From positions 30,456,333-30,520,332 of the forward strand of contig OX419756.1 of assembly GCA_948567375.1 (NCBI GenBank): a stretch of 64,000 nucleotides of DNA, read 5' to 3'. This stretch comes from Lunularia cruciata. Lineage: Eukaryota > Streptophyta > Marchantiopsida > Lunulariales > Lunulariaceae. The translations under genes were made by a program, and so were the position numbers. Below are positions 32,701 through 45,599 of the stretch, in pieces (the first letter of the stretch is position 1; every line of letters begins with the position of its first letter). The notes under the pieces were generated by a model that saw only the letters and a program-made list of their open reading frames with translations, was not told where the DNA came from and searched no databases.

Positions 32701-35700
32701 TATAGAAAAATTCTCTAAATGCCCTTTAATATCTACTATAATATGTCAATTTCACTTTCTAATAATTGTTGTTTTATCCAATACTCAAGATGTTGATACT
32801 AATAAGGTAATGTTAATCACCTTTCTATTTCATAATGTAGGATAAATGACTTGGCTAATACAATTATGAATTTTAGAAGAAGCATAAAAGTAATAAATTT
32901 AATTACTGCCATCTTACCTAATAGGATATAAATTCATTAAGCACATTTATATATGAGTTGTAGTGCAAAAATGTCTACTACATACTCATTTGTACCAAAA
33001 ATATATTTTACCATAGTATTTTTTATTTTAAATATTAAAAAATTATTATTATTTTCAAATATGATGGTTAGTGATATAGCTAAATATTGCAATCTTCTAT
33101 ATTGTTAACAGGATGTACTATTTTGTAAAGGTTAAGGAGGAAAGAGATGATCACATAGAACACATGGACCATATCAAGCCTTACAAGGGAGAGATAAAAG
33201 AGGTAAAATGAGGCTTGAACCCAATAGTATCAATATGAGAAATCTGCACTACCGCACCTAAGATATCCGCGCTATGCAAGTCGTAAAGGTTAGTGTGTTG
33301 ATAACTTTGTCTACCACTGTAGCATGGCATATTTATGTTACCAAAATATAAAAAGCTTAAATCTTTGAATGAATAAAATGGATTTTGATTATAATATTTT
33401 TATAAAAAATTTATTTTCTATCATTTAAATATATGAAATTTATATTTATGAGTCATATTATTCTTAATAGAAATTTTATCCTTTTAATTTGAGTTTATTC
33501 TATATATTGAGTGTCTAATAAAATAGCATAAGACTTACTCTAATCTTTATAGGATATAGCTTGATACCTTATAATTATCAAGATGAATTCTTGATACACT
33601 TAAATTTTAATATTTTAATTATTTTTTTATTGATAACTTCTATTATGTTATTGATAAATTAATTTCTAATAATGAGTGTATAGGGAAATCATTGCAAAAA
33701 TAATCACATATGTTTTCTTAGCTATTTTAGAATAAAATCTTTATTGGAGAAATTGATAGTTAGATATAATATGACTCTATAATTTCTCCTAAATTCTAAT
33801 ACTCCTATTTAAATATAGAAAATAATTTTAATAATTTATCATACTATTGAAATCTGATTTAATCTGAAGATATATAAATATAAATGCATATTGAAATTTA
33901 TGTTTCAACTTGTGGAAATTTTCCTTTTATTAACATGCTTCATCTTCCATTTATATTTCTAACTTTCTGTCTCTTGTAAATTAGTGCAACTTCTTTTCTT
34001 ACCAAAATTAATAGAAAAGCTCTTATAGAATATGTGTTAACCTTTCTTCACTTTTATCAAAAAATATTTTGGATTATACCCAAAAGATATGTTTATTGTA
34101 GTTACATTTTGAGAGTCTATTTCATTCATTCATGTACTTTTGTATGCATTTATACCAAAATATAAAATTTTAATGTCAAAAATATAATATTTAAAATGCT
34201 TATCAATTCTATTTCTAAAAGTTTAAATTTACATTCTTGATCTTATATACTACTTTATTTTCAAAGTATGCAAGTTACAAATTGTTAATAGTTATGTCAT
34301 TTGTAGTGTTTGTAAGTATAATATATAAAAATTTCTTAAAAATATATCATTTTAATAATATATATAATTAAGTTTTTCAAGAATGAAAGGCGAACATGTG
34401 CGACAACAAGAAGGATGGGAAGACCCATCAAGCTGCACAAGGATAAGGCATAAAATGTAAAATAGGCTAAGCCCCAATAGTAGTATGAGAAATCTGCCGT
34501 TCTTTGCCTAGCTTTTCACGAATTAATACCATGAATCTATATTATACACTAAAGAAGTTAGTTACAAGGTTAAAAGGATCTAGAAACATGTCTTTTATAT
34601 CTTAAGCATTATGATCTAAACTTATTACAATTCAAAAAGGAACAACAATTAAGGTCCAACGATAGATAGTAAAGAATTCCCTAACCTAGCAAGCTTGATC
34701 ATCTCAGTATTTAGATTGTGATATAACTATCATGTTGGAAATTAGGTCATATTGTAAACACATCTGATATAGTTAGATAATTTTCATCAGTTAAAATGAC
34801 TTATCTGAATCCATATCAACTTATTCTAAATCCTTCATTCAAGTAAAGTCATATTGAAGCATTATACTTATTTCTCCTTGAACACCAAACCTTGCAATAT
34901 AGTTAGTTCTAGAATATCTTACTTCTTATTATCCGACTTTATCTAGGTTCATTATAGAATACTAGAAGTTGTTGATAAGAATTTCCTTCTATATGTTACC
35001 TTATATTAATTCAAGTATCAAGATTCCAGGTAAACAGATTATCAGAGTATGGATTACTGATATTTTATACTAAATATGAAAGATAAAAAAAGATATATGC
35101 CATAACTCACATCTCATAAATTCAACTTAAAATCTCAAGCAACACACTATCTATGGAAATTTATTCCTTGGCTTAACTAATTTAAATATAATATACAATC
35201 TTCATCCTAATAGACTACTTTTCAGAATTTTTGACACCAACTATCCAAAATATAATATTCTTGTGAAACAAGAATATTTTATTTTTATACTGACAGTCAC
35301 AAGAATTCATTCTTCAAGTTGATTTGATATTATTCATATCAAGCAAATAATTAACTTGTTTCATTAACTTTGCCCCATTAACTTTAAATTGTATCATTTT
35401 TTATGATAAGCTAAGCGTTAGCAAGAGTAGCTAAGGATAAATAAGCTTTAACAAGCTTTAACAAGCTTTGTTAAGCATGAACAATGCTAGGTGAAGTTTT
35501 ATATATATGGGTGTGTGTGGGAAAATAGAGCTATAGTAAATTGTTGAGTGGCGTTACGGTGGCTCTCGATAAAGTATTGATTGTGTAAATAAAGTAATTG
35601 TAAATTATTTAATGTCTATCTATATAACATAAATTCATGTCTCAGAAAGAAAATACTAAGATATTTATATTTATAAATATATACTCACGTCTATTATATT

Positions 35701-35870
35701 ATACATAAAAAATATTATATATCTAAATAAATAAATAGATATAATAAATTATCTAAATTTAATACTTACTAATCATAAAAGAACTTGCGAGCATGCACAT
35801 TGAATCTATGTACTTACAATTTACTATTTACAGATTTTTACAGGTGGAATATAATGAGATACCTACACGC
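32701..35870. other. Gene-free AT-rich region
   Basis: No gene or element domain recognised. Two diverged copies of a roughly 110-bp segment are present (33133-33247 and 34383-34500), sharing a CCCAATAGTA...TATGAGAAATCTGC core. An AAGCTTTAACAAGCTT short repeat is at about 35436-35475. Confidence 0.6.
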
Positions 35871-37560
35871 ACTAAAGATTACGACTAAGATTACAAAGAC
35901 GATTATAGAAAGTTACATGAAATTGGACAAAATATTTATGCCACATAAAATGTAAAATTCGGTAATTTCCCGTAAAATGTCACGCTCCTGAATGAAGCAA
36001 CGTGACATGATACGGAAATGGAGTGAACTCGTAAACTTTTATAGATCACGTCCAGACACACCCGTAAACCGTTTTACAGAATCGCTACGGAAATCGCGTA
36101 AGTGCCGTATAGCAGAATCCCCTATTGTTCATACTTGCTCAGTCAAATGAAGGCAAGAGCAATCCTTGTTATGCAGAATCTTGATTCTTGTGAAACCATA
36201 GTTACAGCAAGTAAAACTCTTAGGAACCAAACGAATCAAATCTAACCAGAACCTCAATATTTCAGAAGCCGACAACACAGATATTAAAAGTCAAATAGAA
36301 GGCAAGAGCAAACCTTGTTATGCAGAATCTTGATTCTTGTGAAACCATAGTTACAGCAAGTAAAACTCTTAGGAACCAAACGAATCAAATCTAACCAGAA
36401 CCTCAATATTTCAGAAGCCGACAACACAGATATTAAAAGTCGACAGTAAACCAAAATTGCTTTGTTCCACTTCAGTTTTGCAGGTTCGGTTCAAACAACT
36501 ATCTACATAGCGAAAGTGTTATTGCTGGTTTCCTTTCGCACAATGCCTTCTACATATGCACTCCATACTTTATCAGATCACAAGAATCCGTTCTATCCAA
36601 AATAATTGTGTATTCTCGAAATGGGACATCTTTTTGTCTTTTGTTCGGGGTTAGATATCAACAAGTTTGCATTCTAGTGGAAAGAAACCGAGCCAAATAG
36701 TGTACCCGAAGGAAGGACCTATCTAGTTTTGAAGTTACTAGTTCATCCATTTTGAAACGAACTGAACCTTGCCATTCTTGCTTTGCCTTCTTTACTTCTT
36801 ACGTTTTATCCTTGTGCGACTTGATGGGGTCTTCTCATCCTTCTTGATTTCCTCCGTGGTTGTCATTTTCTTTCTTGCTTAAATGAGATATTATAGCGGG
36901 TTTCATTTTTGCCAAGCGGGAGATGGTTCATCTCATGTGTCTCTCATAAATGGACAAGGAATCAACCCAAATCAAGAATATTCACGAACAGGTCCATGCA
37001 AAATTAGAGTTCAATTTAATTTTTGGTCTAAAATTAAATTCGACCTAAATTTTTTTATTTTACAATCGATCGATCTCCCCTTGACAGTAAAAATTTATGA
37101 ATCCCAAAAATCATAATGTGCTAACCTCTATAGAGTTACGGGGTACCTAAGAAAAAGAAAGAGTAGGGGGTTGCACTTTCGGGAGATAGGGGACGTTTAC
37201 GGCTGCAAGACATGTCCCATTACAAAATCCTGTTTTATTTGTGAACGGTTAGTAAAGTATGATTACTGGCTGTAGCAAGTAATTACGCGTCATCTCAGGA
37301 AGGGGAATTTAGGTTGAACATAGGGCATACGGTTTGTGAAAGTAGATAATTCTTGATTCTTGAACTAAAACTCATGAACATAGATCTGTCCATATGTGCC
37401 ATGTACGTCACCATGTCACAAAGGGGTTCAAAGACCGAAGTCGGGACAAAATTTTGAATTTGCAAGTTAGAAAGAGAGACCCAACTATCATGCAAAAGCA
37501 AAGGGTGAATATTTGTAAATCAAAGAGAAAACTCAACTTGACCAGTTCTCTGCATGTTTT
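35871..37560. other. CpG-retaining low-repeat segment, no recognised gene
   Basis: CG dinucleotides are clearly more frequent than in the rest of the window (for example CGCTACGGAAATCGCGTAAG at about 36082-36101, and TTACGCGTCA at 37282). Elsewhere CG is scarce and TG/CA common. No convincing ORF: the longest, 36883-37116, has no recognisable motif. It may be a low-copy, less methylated stretch such as the edge of a gene, but no exon can be named. Confidence 0.45.
36142..36438. repeat. 148-bp tandem duplication
   Basis: Unit 1 is 36142-36289 and unit 2 is 36290-36438. They differ at only two or three positions near the start (GTCAAATGAAGG versus GTCAAATAGAAGG; GCAATCC versus GCAAACC); the rest is identical by eye. 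It is noncoding. Confidence 0.95.
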
Positions 37561-37859
37561 CTAATTCAATGTTTTCAAAAAGCAATTTCTTTTGAGTGCA
37601 GATCAAATGCTAGCGCTGGTGTAAAGGAATAAATTGTACTTTTACTTGGAAAACTCATTCAAAAACGCCATCTTTTAGAAGAACACTTTGAAATTGAAAT
37701 TATAGTTGAAGGATTTGCACACATAATTGAATTGAGATGGCAGATTTGGACACTCTTTCCAATCTCCCTATCAATGAAAAATAGGGGTTGACACTTTTTT
37801 TCCCAATCTCGAGTTTGATAGTGCAAAGTACACTCCCACACCCAGGTTAGGATTTTTGG

Positions 37860-39235
37860 AAATGTTGAAAATGGTTTGTATTGGGGCTGTTGTGGCTTCT
37901 ACTACTCATGCTAGTAAAGGTTAAGCAAAATTTAATGAAGTTAGAGGAAAATATGAGGAAGATAGATTCAAAATGGTTTCTCATTACAATTAGATTGTTG
38001 ATTATCTGGAAGAGCTAGATCATTTAAAAAGAATCCATGGTGGCTGCAATAAAAAAAATCATTCAAAATAATATTGCCTTCAGTTACATGGCAAACTTTC
38101 TCATGAAATTTGGCATTGGGTTTCTAGTGTCCATGAATGGGGAGAAATTGAAAAAGAAATGTGCTCACTTCTTGAAGTCTTACAAAGAAGCTCAACGATG
38201 GAAAGACAAGTCTATCCATGAGTAACTTATTGATCAAGAGATCAAACACAAATGGAGCATTCCAGAGGACAAGCTAAACCATTTGTGTACTCATTTCTTT
38301 TGGATGGATGCCTTGTTTGGAGGAAGAGCAAATATCTCTCCCCTGCCATTATAAGTTTGGGAATGGATAATGAGTATAGACTGACCAATATATTTAGCAA
38401 AGAGGCAGAAAAAACATCATGACATCCCTTCTTGAGGAGCAAGAGAAGATATCACAAGAAGACACTCAATTAGCAGGCACCTCACTACCATATCTTGAGT
38501 GGGATTCAATTCCAGTTAGCATTCCAAGTACTTAGGAGGGCCTTTCAAATATAGTTAGTGGGAGTTTGCAGGAAGTGAAGCATTTTGCTTTGACACATAA
38601 TATGATTTTCATAATCCAATCAATGGAAGGCTTAGAGGAGGATGCAAGGAGATCTCCATAGTAGAAGAGGAGATGTTGCAATCATTTGAGGAGATGCTTG
38701 TTGAAGAAAGAGCTAAAGGAGATAAAGAGGAGAGAGACTCAAGGACAAAAGAAGTTAAGAGAGAAGGTGAAACATTCCATAAGAAAGGAAATATGTTAAT
38801 GCAAATACAAAGATTAACCTTATGCTGAATGCATTTGTAGAAGAAATAACAAGCCACACAAAATGAAGGTCTTATGCAATGGAAGCTATACAGAGTTGTA
38901 AAATGGAAAGACTCAAGGCCCAATAGAGTAGTAAATTAGAAAAGTTGCACGCAAAGAAAGGTGCAAAGGACCTCTTTTTCTATACTGAGGTTCAAGGAGT
39001 GGCTAGAAAAATTGAAGCTACAGTTTGACATGACACTAGAATTAGCAAAGGAAAGTAAAACCCCCAATGAAATTAAAATAACTATAACCATCTTTTCTTG
39101 TATTGATGTAATTGATTGCACTACATGTAGTAATCAAGCTATTCCAAAATGGCTCGCTAATAGGCAAGCAAATTCAGCTTACCATGATAGTGAATTGTTG
39201 TTGGAAGTTATGATTATAATACAATCTTGATGGTT
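37860..39235 (+). pseudogene. Decayed coding region of unknown family
   Basis: One frame near 38090-38200 reads LSHEIWHWVSSVHEWGEIEK and EMCSLLEVLQRSSTMERQ, and near 38300-38420 YLSPAIISLGMDNEYRLTNI and FSKEAEKTS. Glu/Lys-rich helical segments follow (38660-38780: EEMLVEERAKGDKEERDSRT) and 38961-39230 (ILRFKEWLEKLKLQFDMTLE). The globular-then-coiled-coil layout resembles family X and Y proteins, but I see none of their signature blocks. It is broken by stops and shifts. Function unknown. Confidence 0.4.
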
Positions 39236-39289
39236 TTTGCATTCTTATTTATGGGTTTACACAAAATTTTTGGATTTAGTGCAAATTTA

Positions 39290-39670
39290 TTTTGTAGCAT
39301 GTGGATGGATTTTCTTGCTTGTAGATAAATTTTCTCGCCAATGGATGAATTTGCTTGGTTGTGGATGAATTCACCCAAGCATTTAGGCCACTCTTGAAAT
39401 TTGTTGAACATATGGATCCGCTAGTCTTGTAAGAGATTTGCTTTGGTTTTGGGTGGATCTGGTCTAGTTGAAATGAAATTTGCTAGTTAGGTTGGAGCCG
39501 CTTAGGTAGAGAGATTTAATAGATTCTCTTGGGTTAAATGGATTTGCTTGTGCATGTTTATAGTCGGTCATCCTCGATATGGGTTCAACCATTTGTTATG
39601 TGTCTGCTTTACTTTGGTCAGACTGGATTCATCTGTGAGTGTTTGGATTCACTTGTATGGTGTGTGTCTG
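39290..39670 (+). repeat. Degenerate GGAT(G/C)(A/C)-type short tandem repeats, plus orientation
   Basis: Imperfect 20-27-base units built on tGGATgaATTtGCTTGg or tGGATCcGCTaG recur (39297, 39341, 39364, 39413, 39456 and onward). The same word family occurs at 53700-53870 in this orientation and at 54660-55180 reversed. Confidence 0.5.
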
Positions 39671-39779
39671 CTCTTGTTTGATTGTCATCATTTGTTATTT
39701 TTGATGGCATATTTTATCAACTTGATAAATTTACTTCTTACTAAGCACACAAGTCATTTAAGTCTTTAGGTAAGTTCCA

Positions 39780-41111
39780 TGCAACGTATATAGCATGAGC
39801 CACATCTAGCAAGCAAAGATTCTCCTAGTAGATTTTCCTAACTTTCCTTGTGTTATCAAAATCCAATTTTCTAGCTTTTCTGAGTATTTTCACTTTGTGA
39901 GGTGCTCAACAATGTTCATTGTGTTGTGTCTGGATTGCTAGTAGAGTCTTGATTGATTACTTAAGATTGAGATAGCTAAAGCAAACATGACTATTGATTG
40001 AGCAAGGTGTGGGACTGGCATTCTCTTTATATATTCAATTAGTATTATGCAAAAGTATTAAAGTGACCAGAGACTATGAGTGGTTAATATTAGGAAGTCA
40101 TGTAGGTCAATATTCAAGAGTCCAACCAGATGGAAGTGATGAGGGACTATCAATGTTAATATGTATATATACCGGTGCAGCAAGCAATAAATTTTTGGGT
40201 GTGAGCCAGTCATAAGAGTGGATGTAGCTTTTGGGATAGGAAGTGAACCACTTTATTTTTTATCCTTGATATTTTGTCTAATAGGGTATGTGATATGCTA
40301 TTGCAAGAGATTCTCAACATTCTTTTTCCTAACACATTGCATAAAAAGGATTGTACCTCACTCTTGGATGCAATCTAGACACTCTAGTAAACAAGGAAAA
40401 TGTGTGCGGTCATTGCAAAAAGGGATTTATGTAATTTAATTCCTGAATGTGGATTTTGAGCTTGTTTAGTATAATCATGTTTGATATATCACATAATCAC
40501 AAATGATAGAAACAAATGTACATGAATTCCCTAGGTGCATCTAGGACATGCTAGGGCTTCTTCAAAGTGTTGTTTTACATATCACAAGGTTTTGCACACA
40601 TGTATTCCCACTCACTATTTTTCAAGGGAGGACCCCCAAATAGGCCCACTAATATCACATATGAGTTGAAACTATACTCTTGAAGATGTCTTATAGTCCA
40701 CTCATCCTTGAAGAGTGTAATAATTGGATTATCATCAATTCTAAATCTATCTAATGGACCTACCAAAGAGCTAAACATAAACAAGTGTGCTGACCATTTA
40801 ATATAGTATGGTAAGAAGCCATGAAGTTGGATAGCACCATGGAGATGGTTCTTGCAATATGGAAATGTAGAATATTCCACTGTTAGAATATCTCAAATGG
40901 ATAACACATATGAAGTAAATGTGTTACAAGGTCTCACTTTAAAGTCTTTAAAGCTATAAGTGGAATTGTTGGTGTCACCAAACAGACCAAGAAGTCTAGC
41001 CCTGTCATGTACTCCCATAGTGAAAGGCTAGCTGTCGACAAAGAATGGAATAGGAATTCCAACTCACTCTTCTTAGAATTGAACATATAATAACCTCAAA
41101 GTGTGATAGAC
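39780..41111. other. Spacer without recognised gene
   Basis: The only sizeable open stretch is on the minus strand (40880-40575, 101 codons) with LHGFLPYYIKWSAHLFMF and PLDRFRIDDNPIITLF. It has no known motif and no conserved neighbour, so I leave it as unassigned. Confidence 0.4.
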
Positions 41112-41848
41112 TGTAATACCAAGAGCTAGCCATATGATCTAGATGGAAAATTCGGTTTGGTAACATCTAGAATGATGTTTTACATGATGGTCAAAATAGA
41201 TCAGATAGAAGTATCACCAAAATAGTACTTCTACAAATAGGGTAGAAACCAAAATAGACTTGAAAACCTTAGAGCCAATAGCTAGACATATGACTTACAG
41301 GTAAGAATTGGTTTGGTAACATCTGGATGGATGTTATATATGATAGACTAAACATATCAGAAAGAAGTATCACCAAAATGGGACTTCTACTAATAGAGTA
41401 GGAACCAAAATATGTCAAATCTTTGAAGGCAATTTTAGAGGCCTAAATGGATGAATTAAGCCTTGAAAATGTGCAGATTCCCCTCTCCCTTATGCAAAAA
41501 AGGCTGGCCTTCCCTCCCATACTTTGTCTTGTTGAGAGCTTTCAAACGGTACCTCACCTACATGATTCTGAGATTCCTACAGGAAGATTCCCTAAAAGAT
41601 TCCCTCCAATCAAAACTTGTTTGACCAACCAGATAGGACCAGGACCAACATGTCACCCATCCAAGTAATCAATCCAAGGGTAGAGCTTGCTGACATGTCA
41701 CCTATCTATGTGTCTAATCCTATGATGGAGCTTCCTTGGAAGAGATCCTCTTTGTCTATATAATAAAGTAAAGGTGCTCCTTTGGAGCATCGGATGATTG
41801 AGTGTGAAATCTATGTTTTCTCTCTCCTCTTGTCCTTGGAGTATTACA
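41112..41848 (+). repeat. 5' LTR of element E
   Basis: 737 bp, TGTAATACCAAGAGC to GAGTATTACA. A TATATAATAAAG box lies at about 41756. It matches 46940-47678 along its whole length with scattered substitutions. It contains two internal near-repeats beginning GCTAG(C/A)CATATGA (41125 and 41281). Confidence 0.9.
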
Positions 41849-41849
41849 A

Positions 41850-41860
41850 TGGTATCAAAG
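41850..41860 (+). promoter_or_regulatory. Primer-binding site of element E
   Basis: TGGTATCAAAG one base after the LTR: initiator-Met tRNA type with one change. Confidence 0.8.
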
Positions 41861-42450
41861 AAAATTTTTTAGTCCAAGAGAGTGGATCACCCCTCTTGGA
41901 AGAACACGAACTACTGAAACTGAGTAATTTGAGGTGGAAAACATAGAGCAATTGCTAGACTTAGTAAGGACTTTAGAGAACAGATGGAATGGGTGCACTG
42001 GTACAACAATTTCCCACACCTAGCTTTCCATTCTTGAATCCATTCCACATCAAGGTTATGTACATCCAACGTGAGCAGATGAGAATATCATTAGTTTATC
42101 ACTTTGGAGCAGAATTCATGGACAAGGTGATGAACTCACCAAACCTGGTGATTCTACTTGTGATGGTATACGACAGAGAGAGGGATTTGACAATCTATAT
42201 TCTATTATGATGTTAGAGATGTGAATGTCTCAAATCCTCTCCCTTTCAACACTCAAGTAGAAATTTGTTATGTAGTGAGACCAAAAGTGATGTTAAGAGA
42301 TTTTGTGGTTAGGAATTTTGATAAGGAGTATTATCAACGAGTGATAGCTTCTAAGGTTCCAGTGGTAGTTCCAATAGTTTGTGCGCCTTCTAGAGTGATC
42401 ATATTGACTCTATACTAAAGTAGAATTAGGAATTGAGTGTTGTAGGAACC

Positions 42451-43600
42451 ATGGATCCGCAATTGCAAGAGCTAGTGCAAGGAATGCAAGGGATGTTGAA
42501 TGAATTTTGAAGGATTAAGATCACCACAAAGACATTACAAAGTCAAGTGCAGATCCTCAAGAATGATCAAGCAATGCAAGAAGAAGAGCCATCTCAAAAC
42601 ACAATACTCACGACTGAAGTACTTGGAGAGGCACCCGTGCCTACAAAACTTGTCCTTAATGAAACCACATTGCTACTCCGGATGAAGAAGACCTGCAACA
42701 TCAAGCCTTACAAGGAGCAACATACAATGGGAGTAGTGGAAAATTGGATCTTGAAAATGAATCAATATTTTTTATTGTTCTCAATAGAGATCATGGAGCA
42801 TGCTACAGGTGTGTTTGCATGTGGGTACTTGACCGATAAAGCCCTCACATGGTATGATGCTTGGGAGCAATCCATGTTGGTAGAGAGAAAGGAGGTCATG
42901 TGGACAACAATGCAAGAAGGATTGCTGAAGAATTTCCAATCGATGGATTCCATGCAAATGGCCTAATTTGACTATGGGGATTGAGACAAAAGAACAACAT
43001 ACAAGAGTATGTGGAGGTATTTTTGGATCTACAAGTCGCACTAACCAACATGAGTCCAACAAAGGCTCTTGACAATTTCACAAGGGTTGAAGGAGCGGAT
43101 TTACCAAGAAATCATGGTGCAAAATCCTTGCATGGCATTTGAAGCCATTGCTTGTGCATAGAAAATAGTAAGAGTATTGGGTGGAGGTGAAAGAGTAGTT
43201 CCACCTCAACATTATTGGGCAGAAGCGCCACACATTGGTGGACCAGTACCAATGGAATTAGGCAACCTTCAATTTTGAGATTGAGGAGCATGACCGCTTC
43301 AAAGAGAGCGTGGATGGGTAGAAGAATGAAGAGATGAAATCCCATGAGGAGAAGGAACTCAAGGAGAACAATGCCGTTGTTACAATTTTGGCCATATTGG
43401 ACATATATCTACAAACTATAATTCCCTAGAGACCCTTGGCCTTCATATAGGTGATCTTTGAACAACATGGAGAGGTACATTGAAGATGATGAGGTGGAAA
43501 TCACTTTGGAAAACAAAGATCACCAATAAATGTACCCTATGGCCTTATTGGCTCAATAAGGAAGTATAGAAGCAAGGGAAGGAAGAAGACAAATGCGCAA
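42451..43600 (+). pseudogene. Element E: gypsy Gag
   Basis: It starts MDPQLQELVQGMQGMLNEF, and the Gag core has YKEQHTMGVVENWILKMNQYF and LTDKALTWYDAWE (42547-42966). The zinc knuckle at 43378-43419 reads CYNFGHIGHISTNY; canonical CX2CX4HX4C has lost its second and last Cys (Phe and Tyr). Several stops and one or two frame shifts follow the core. Confidence 0.82.
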
Positions 43601-43624
43601 AGGTCCCAAAAGGCAACCTCACAA

Positions 43625-43960
43625 TTGATTGTTGTGAATGGAGTCCTAGAAGGCAATCAAGTGAGAGTATTAATAGATTTGGGAGCAACAGAGAATTTCT
43701 TGTCTCGCTCTGTTACAATAAGATTGGGAATGGATCTAGAGAGAGATGAGAGTGAAGAAGTAGAGTTACCTAACATGCAAACAAAGAGGATTGAATCATT
43801 ACCCAGATGGATAACACTCTCTGTCAGAGGATATCATGAAGCAATTGAGTGGCGAGTGATACAATTAGCTTGTTATGATGCAATCTTAGGCATGCCATGG
43901 ATGGAACATTACAACCCTAGGGTAGATTGGAGGAAGAAAGTAGTGAGAACCCACCAATAG
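43625..43960 (+). pseudogene. Element E: gypsy aspartic protease
   Basis: A 111-codon open stretch: VRVLIDLGATENFLS, where the family has DSGAT (Ser replaced by Leu), then YDAILGMPWMEHYNPRVDW, the C-terminal ILGMPW motif. Open, but the active site is altered. Confidence 0.82.
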
Positions 43961-44051
43961 TCAATCATTGGAGTTAAAGAAAAATCACATAGGCAAGAAG
44001 TACCTATGTATATCATAGGGATGACATTTGTCTGTAAGACCAATAGATGTT

Positions 44052-45020
44052 TCATGCGTCTAATAAGAGAAGTCCAGAGTGCACAACTTGATAGAAAAAT
44101 TCTTGAGAACTTGAAAGATGTGGTGGATGAGTTTCAAGATGTCTTTCCCAATGATCTACCCTCAAAGAGTAGATCATAAATTGAGACACTCTTGGGGGAG
44201 ACACCTCCTTGTAAGGCCCCATATTGCCAATCACCTCATGAGTTGGAGGAGTGTAAGACTCAAATTGAGGAGATGTTGCAGAAAGGGTTCATCCAACCTA
44301 GCATATCACCATATGGAGCTCTTATCTTGTTTGTGAAGAAGAGGGATGGAACAATGCGCATGTGCATTGACTATCGGGGTCTTAATCAACAAATAGTGAA
44401 GAACAAATACCCCTTACCTTGCATGGATGACCTGTTCGATCAACTCCATGGAGCAAGATACTTCACCAAATTAGACTTGCAAAGTGGATACAATCAAATC
44501 TGAATTGCAGAAGATGATGTGTACAAAACTGCCTTTTGAACCAGGGATGGCCACTTTGAGTATCTGGTGATGCCTTTTGGCCTCACCAATGCACCTACCA
44601 CTTTCATGAGTCTAATGAATGACATATTTCATCCATACTTGGATAAGTCTATTATCGTCTTCTTGGACTACATCTTAGTATACAGTAACATGATGATAGA
44701 ACACAAACAATATCTACAAGAAGTCCTCCAGATTCTAAGATAGAATTGATTGTATGCCAAAATCTCAAAGAGCGAGTTTGGCAAGTCTGAAGTAGACTAC
44801 TTTGGGCATAGAGTAAATGCAAAGAGCATTCAAGTATTAACAGATAAAATTAAGGTCATTCAAAATGGAGTGCCCTAGAAGATCAAACTCAACTCAAGAG
44901 CTTCTTGGAGTTGATGAGATTCTATTGTAGATTTATCAAGGACTTCTCCAAGGTTGCACAACCTTTAATGGCACTACTTGGAAAGGGGAAGAAGTAGACA
45001 TGTGGAACCGCACAAGAGTT
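44052..45020 (+). pseudogene. Element E: gypsy reverse transcriptase
   Basis: [58 protein letters not shown] and [13 protein letters not shown] are typical. After a stop come [17 protein letters not shown] and FLDYILVYS near 44660, where YxDD reads LDY: the second catalytic Asp is Tyr. The C-terminal part has LYAKISKSEFGKSEVDYFGH. Three or more stops. Confidence 0.88.
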
Positions 45021-45450
45021 GGCCTGTCAAGAATTGAGAGCCACCTTGCTACATGCACCAATCTTGAAGTGGTATGACCCAAAACATCCAATCAAGTTGG
45101 CTATAGATGCATCAAGCGTAGCAATAGGAGCACTCCTACAACAAGAGTGGCATGACGGATGACATCCAATTGCATATTTCTCTCAAAAGTTGTTACCAAT
45201 AGAGGGCAACTACCACACCACAGAACAAGAAGAGTTGGCTATCATTCTTGCGACCAAGCATTGGAAGCATTATTTGGGCAAGAAGGCATTTGTAGTAGAG
45301 AAAGACCATAAACCTCTAGTCTACCTCAAGATGCAAAAGGATCTAACTCATTGCCAGATTTGGTAGGCAGAGTGGTGACAATGATTCAACATGAAAATCA
45401 CCTACATGGAAGGTAAAAAGCAACTTGTAGATGCATTCACCCGCATGCCA
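45021..45450 (+). pseudogene. Element E: RNase H
   Basis: KLAIDASSVAIGALLQQEW, PIAYFSQKLLPIEGNYHTTE, EELAIILATKHWKHYL and EKDHKPLVYLK give the expected Asp, Glu and Asp residues. Stops sit after WHDG and near QIW. Confidence 0.85.
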
Positions 45451-45599
45451 ATGGCAAACAACTTGGTGGTAGAGGTTAAGATTAACCCTAAATTTTGGCA
45501 AGAGATTCTGGCTTTTACAAAAACTGATCTACAAATTGTAGAGGCACAATCATCCAAAGGTGTCACTAGCACCCAAGGACTCACCTTTTGTGATGGCAG

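Noticed and set aside
25600-35870. tRNA or rRNA genes in the AT-rich regions
   Set aside because: I looked for A/B-box pairs and rRNA landmarks and saw none convincing; a tRNAscan-SE run would be decisive.
36883-37116. Possible host exon with a 77-codon open frame
   Set aside because: No recognisable motif, codon pattern or splice context. A length this short is expected by chance.
40575-40880. Minus-strand 101-codon ORF as a gene
   Set aside because: No homologous block within the window and no recognised motif; reported only as spacer content.
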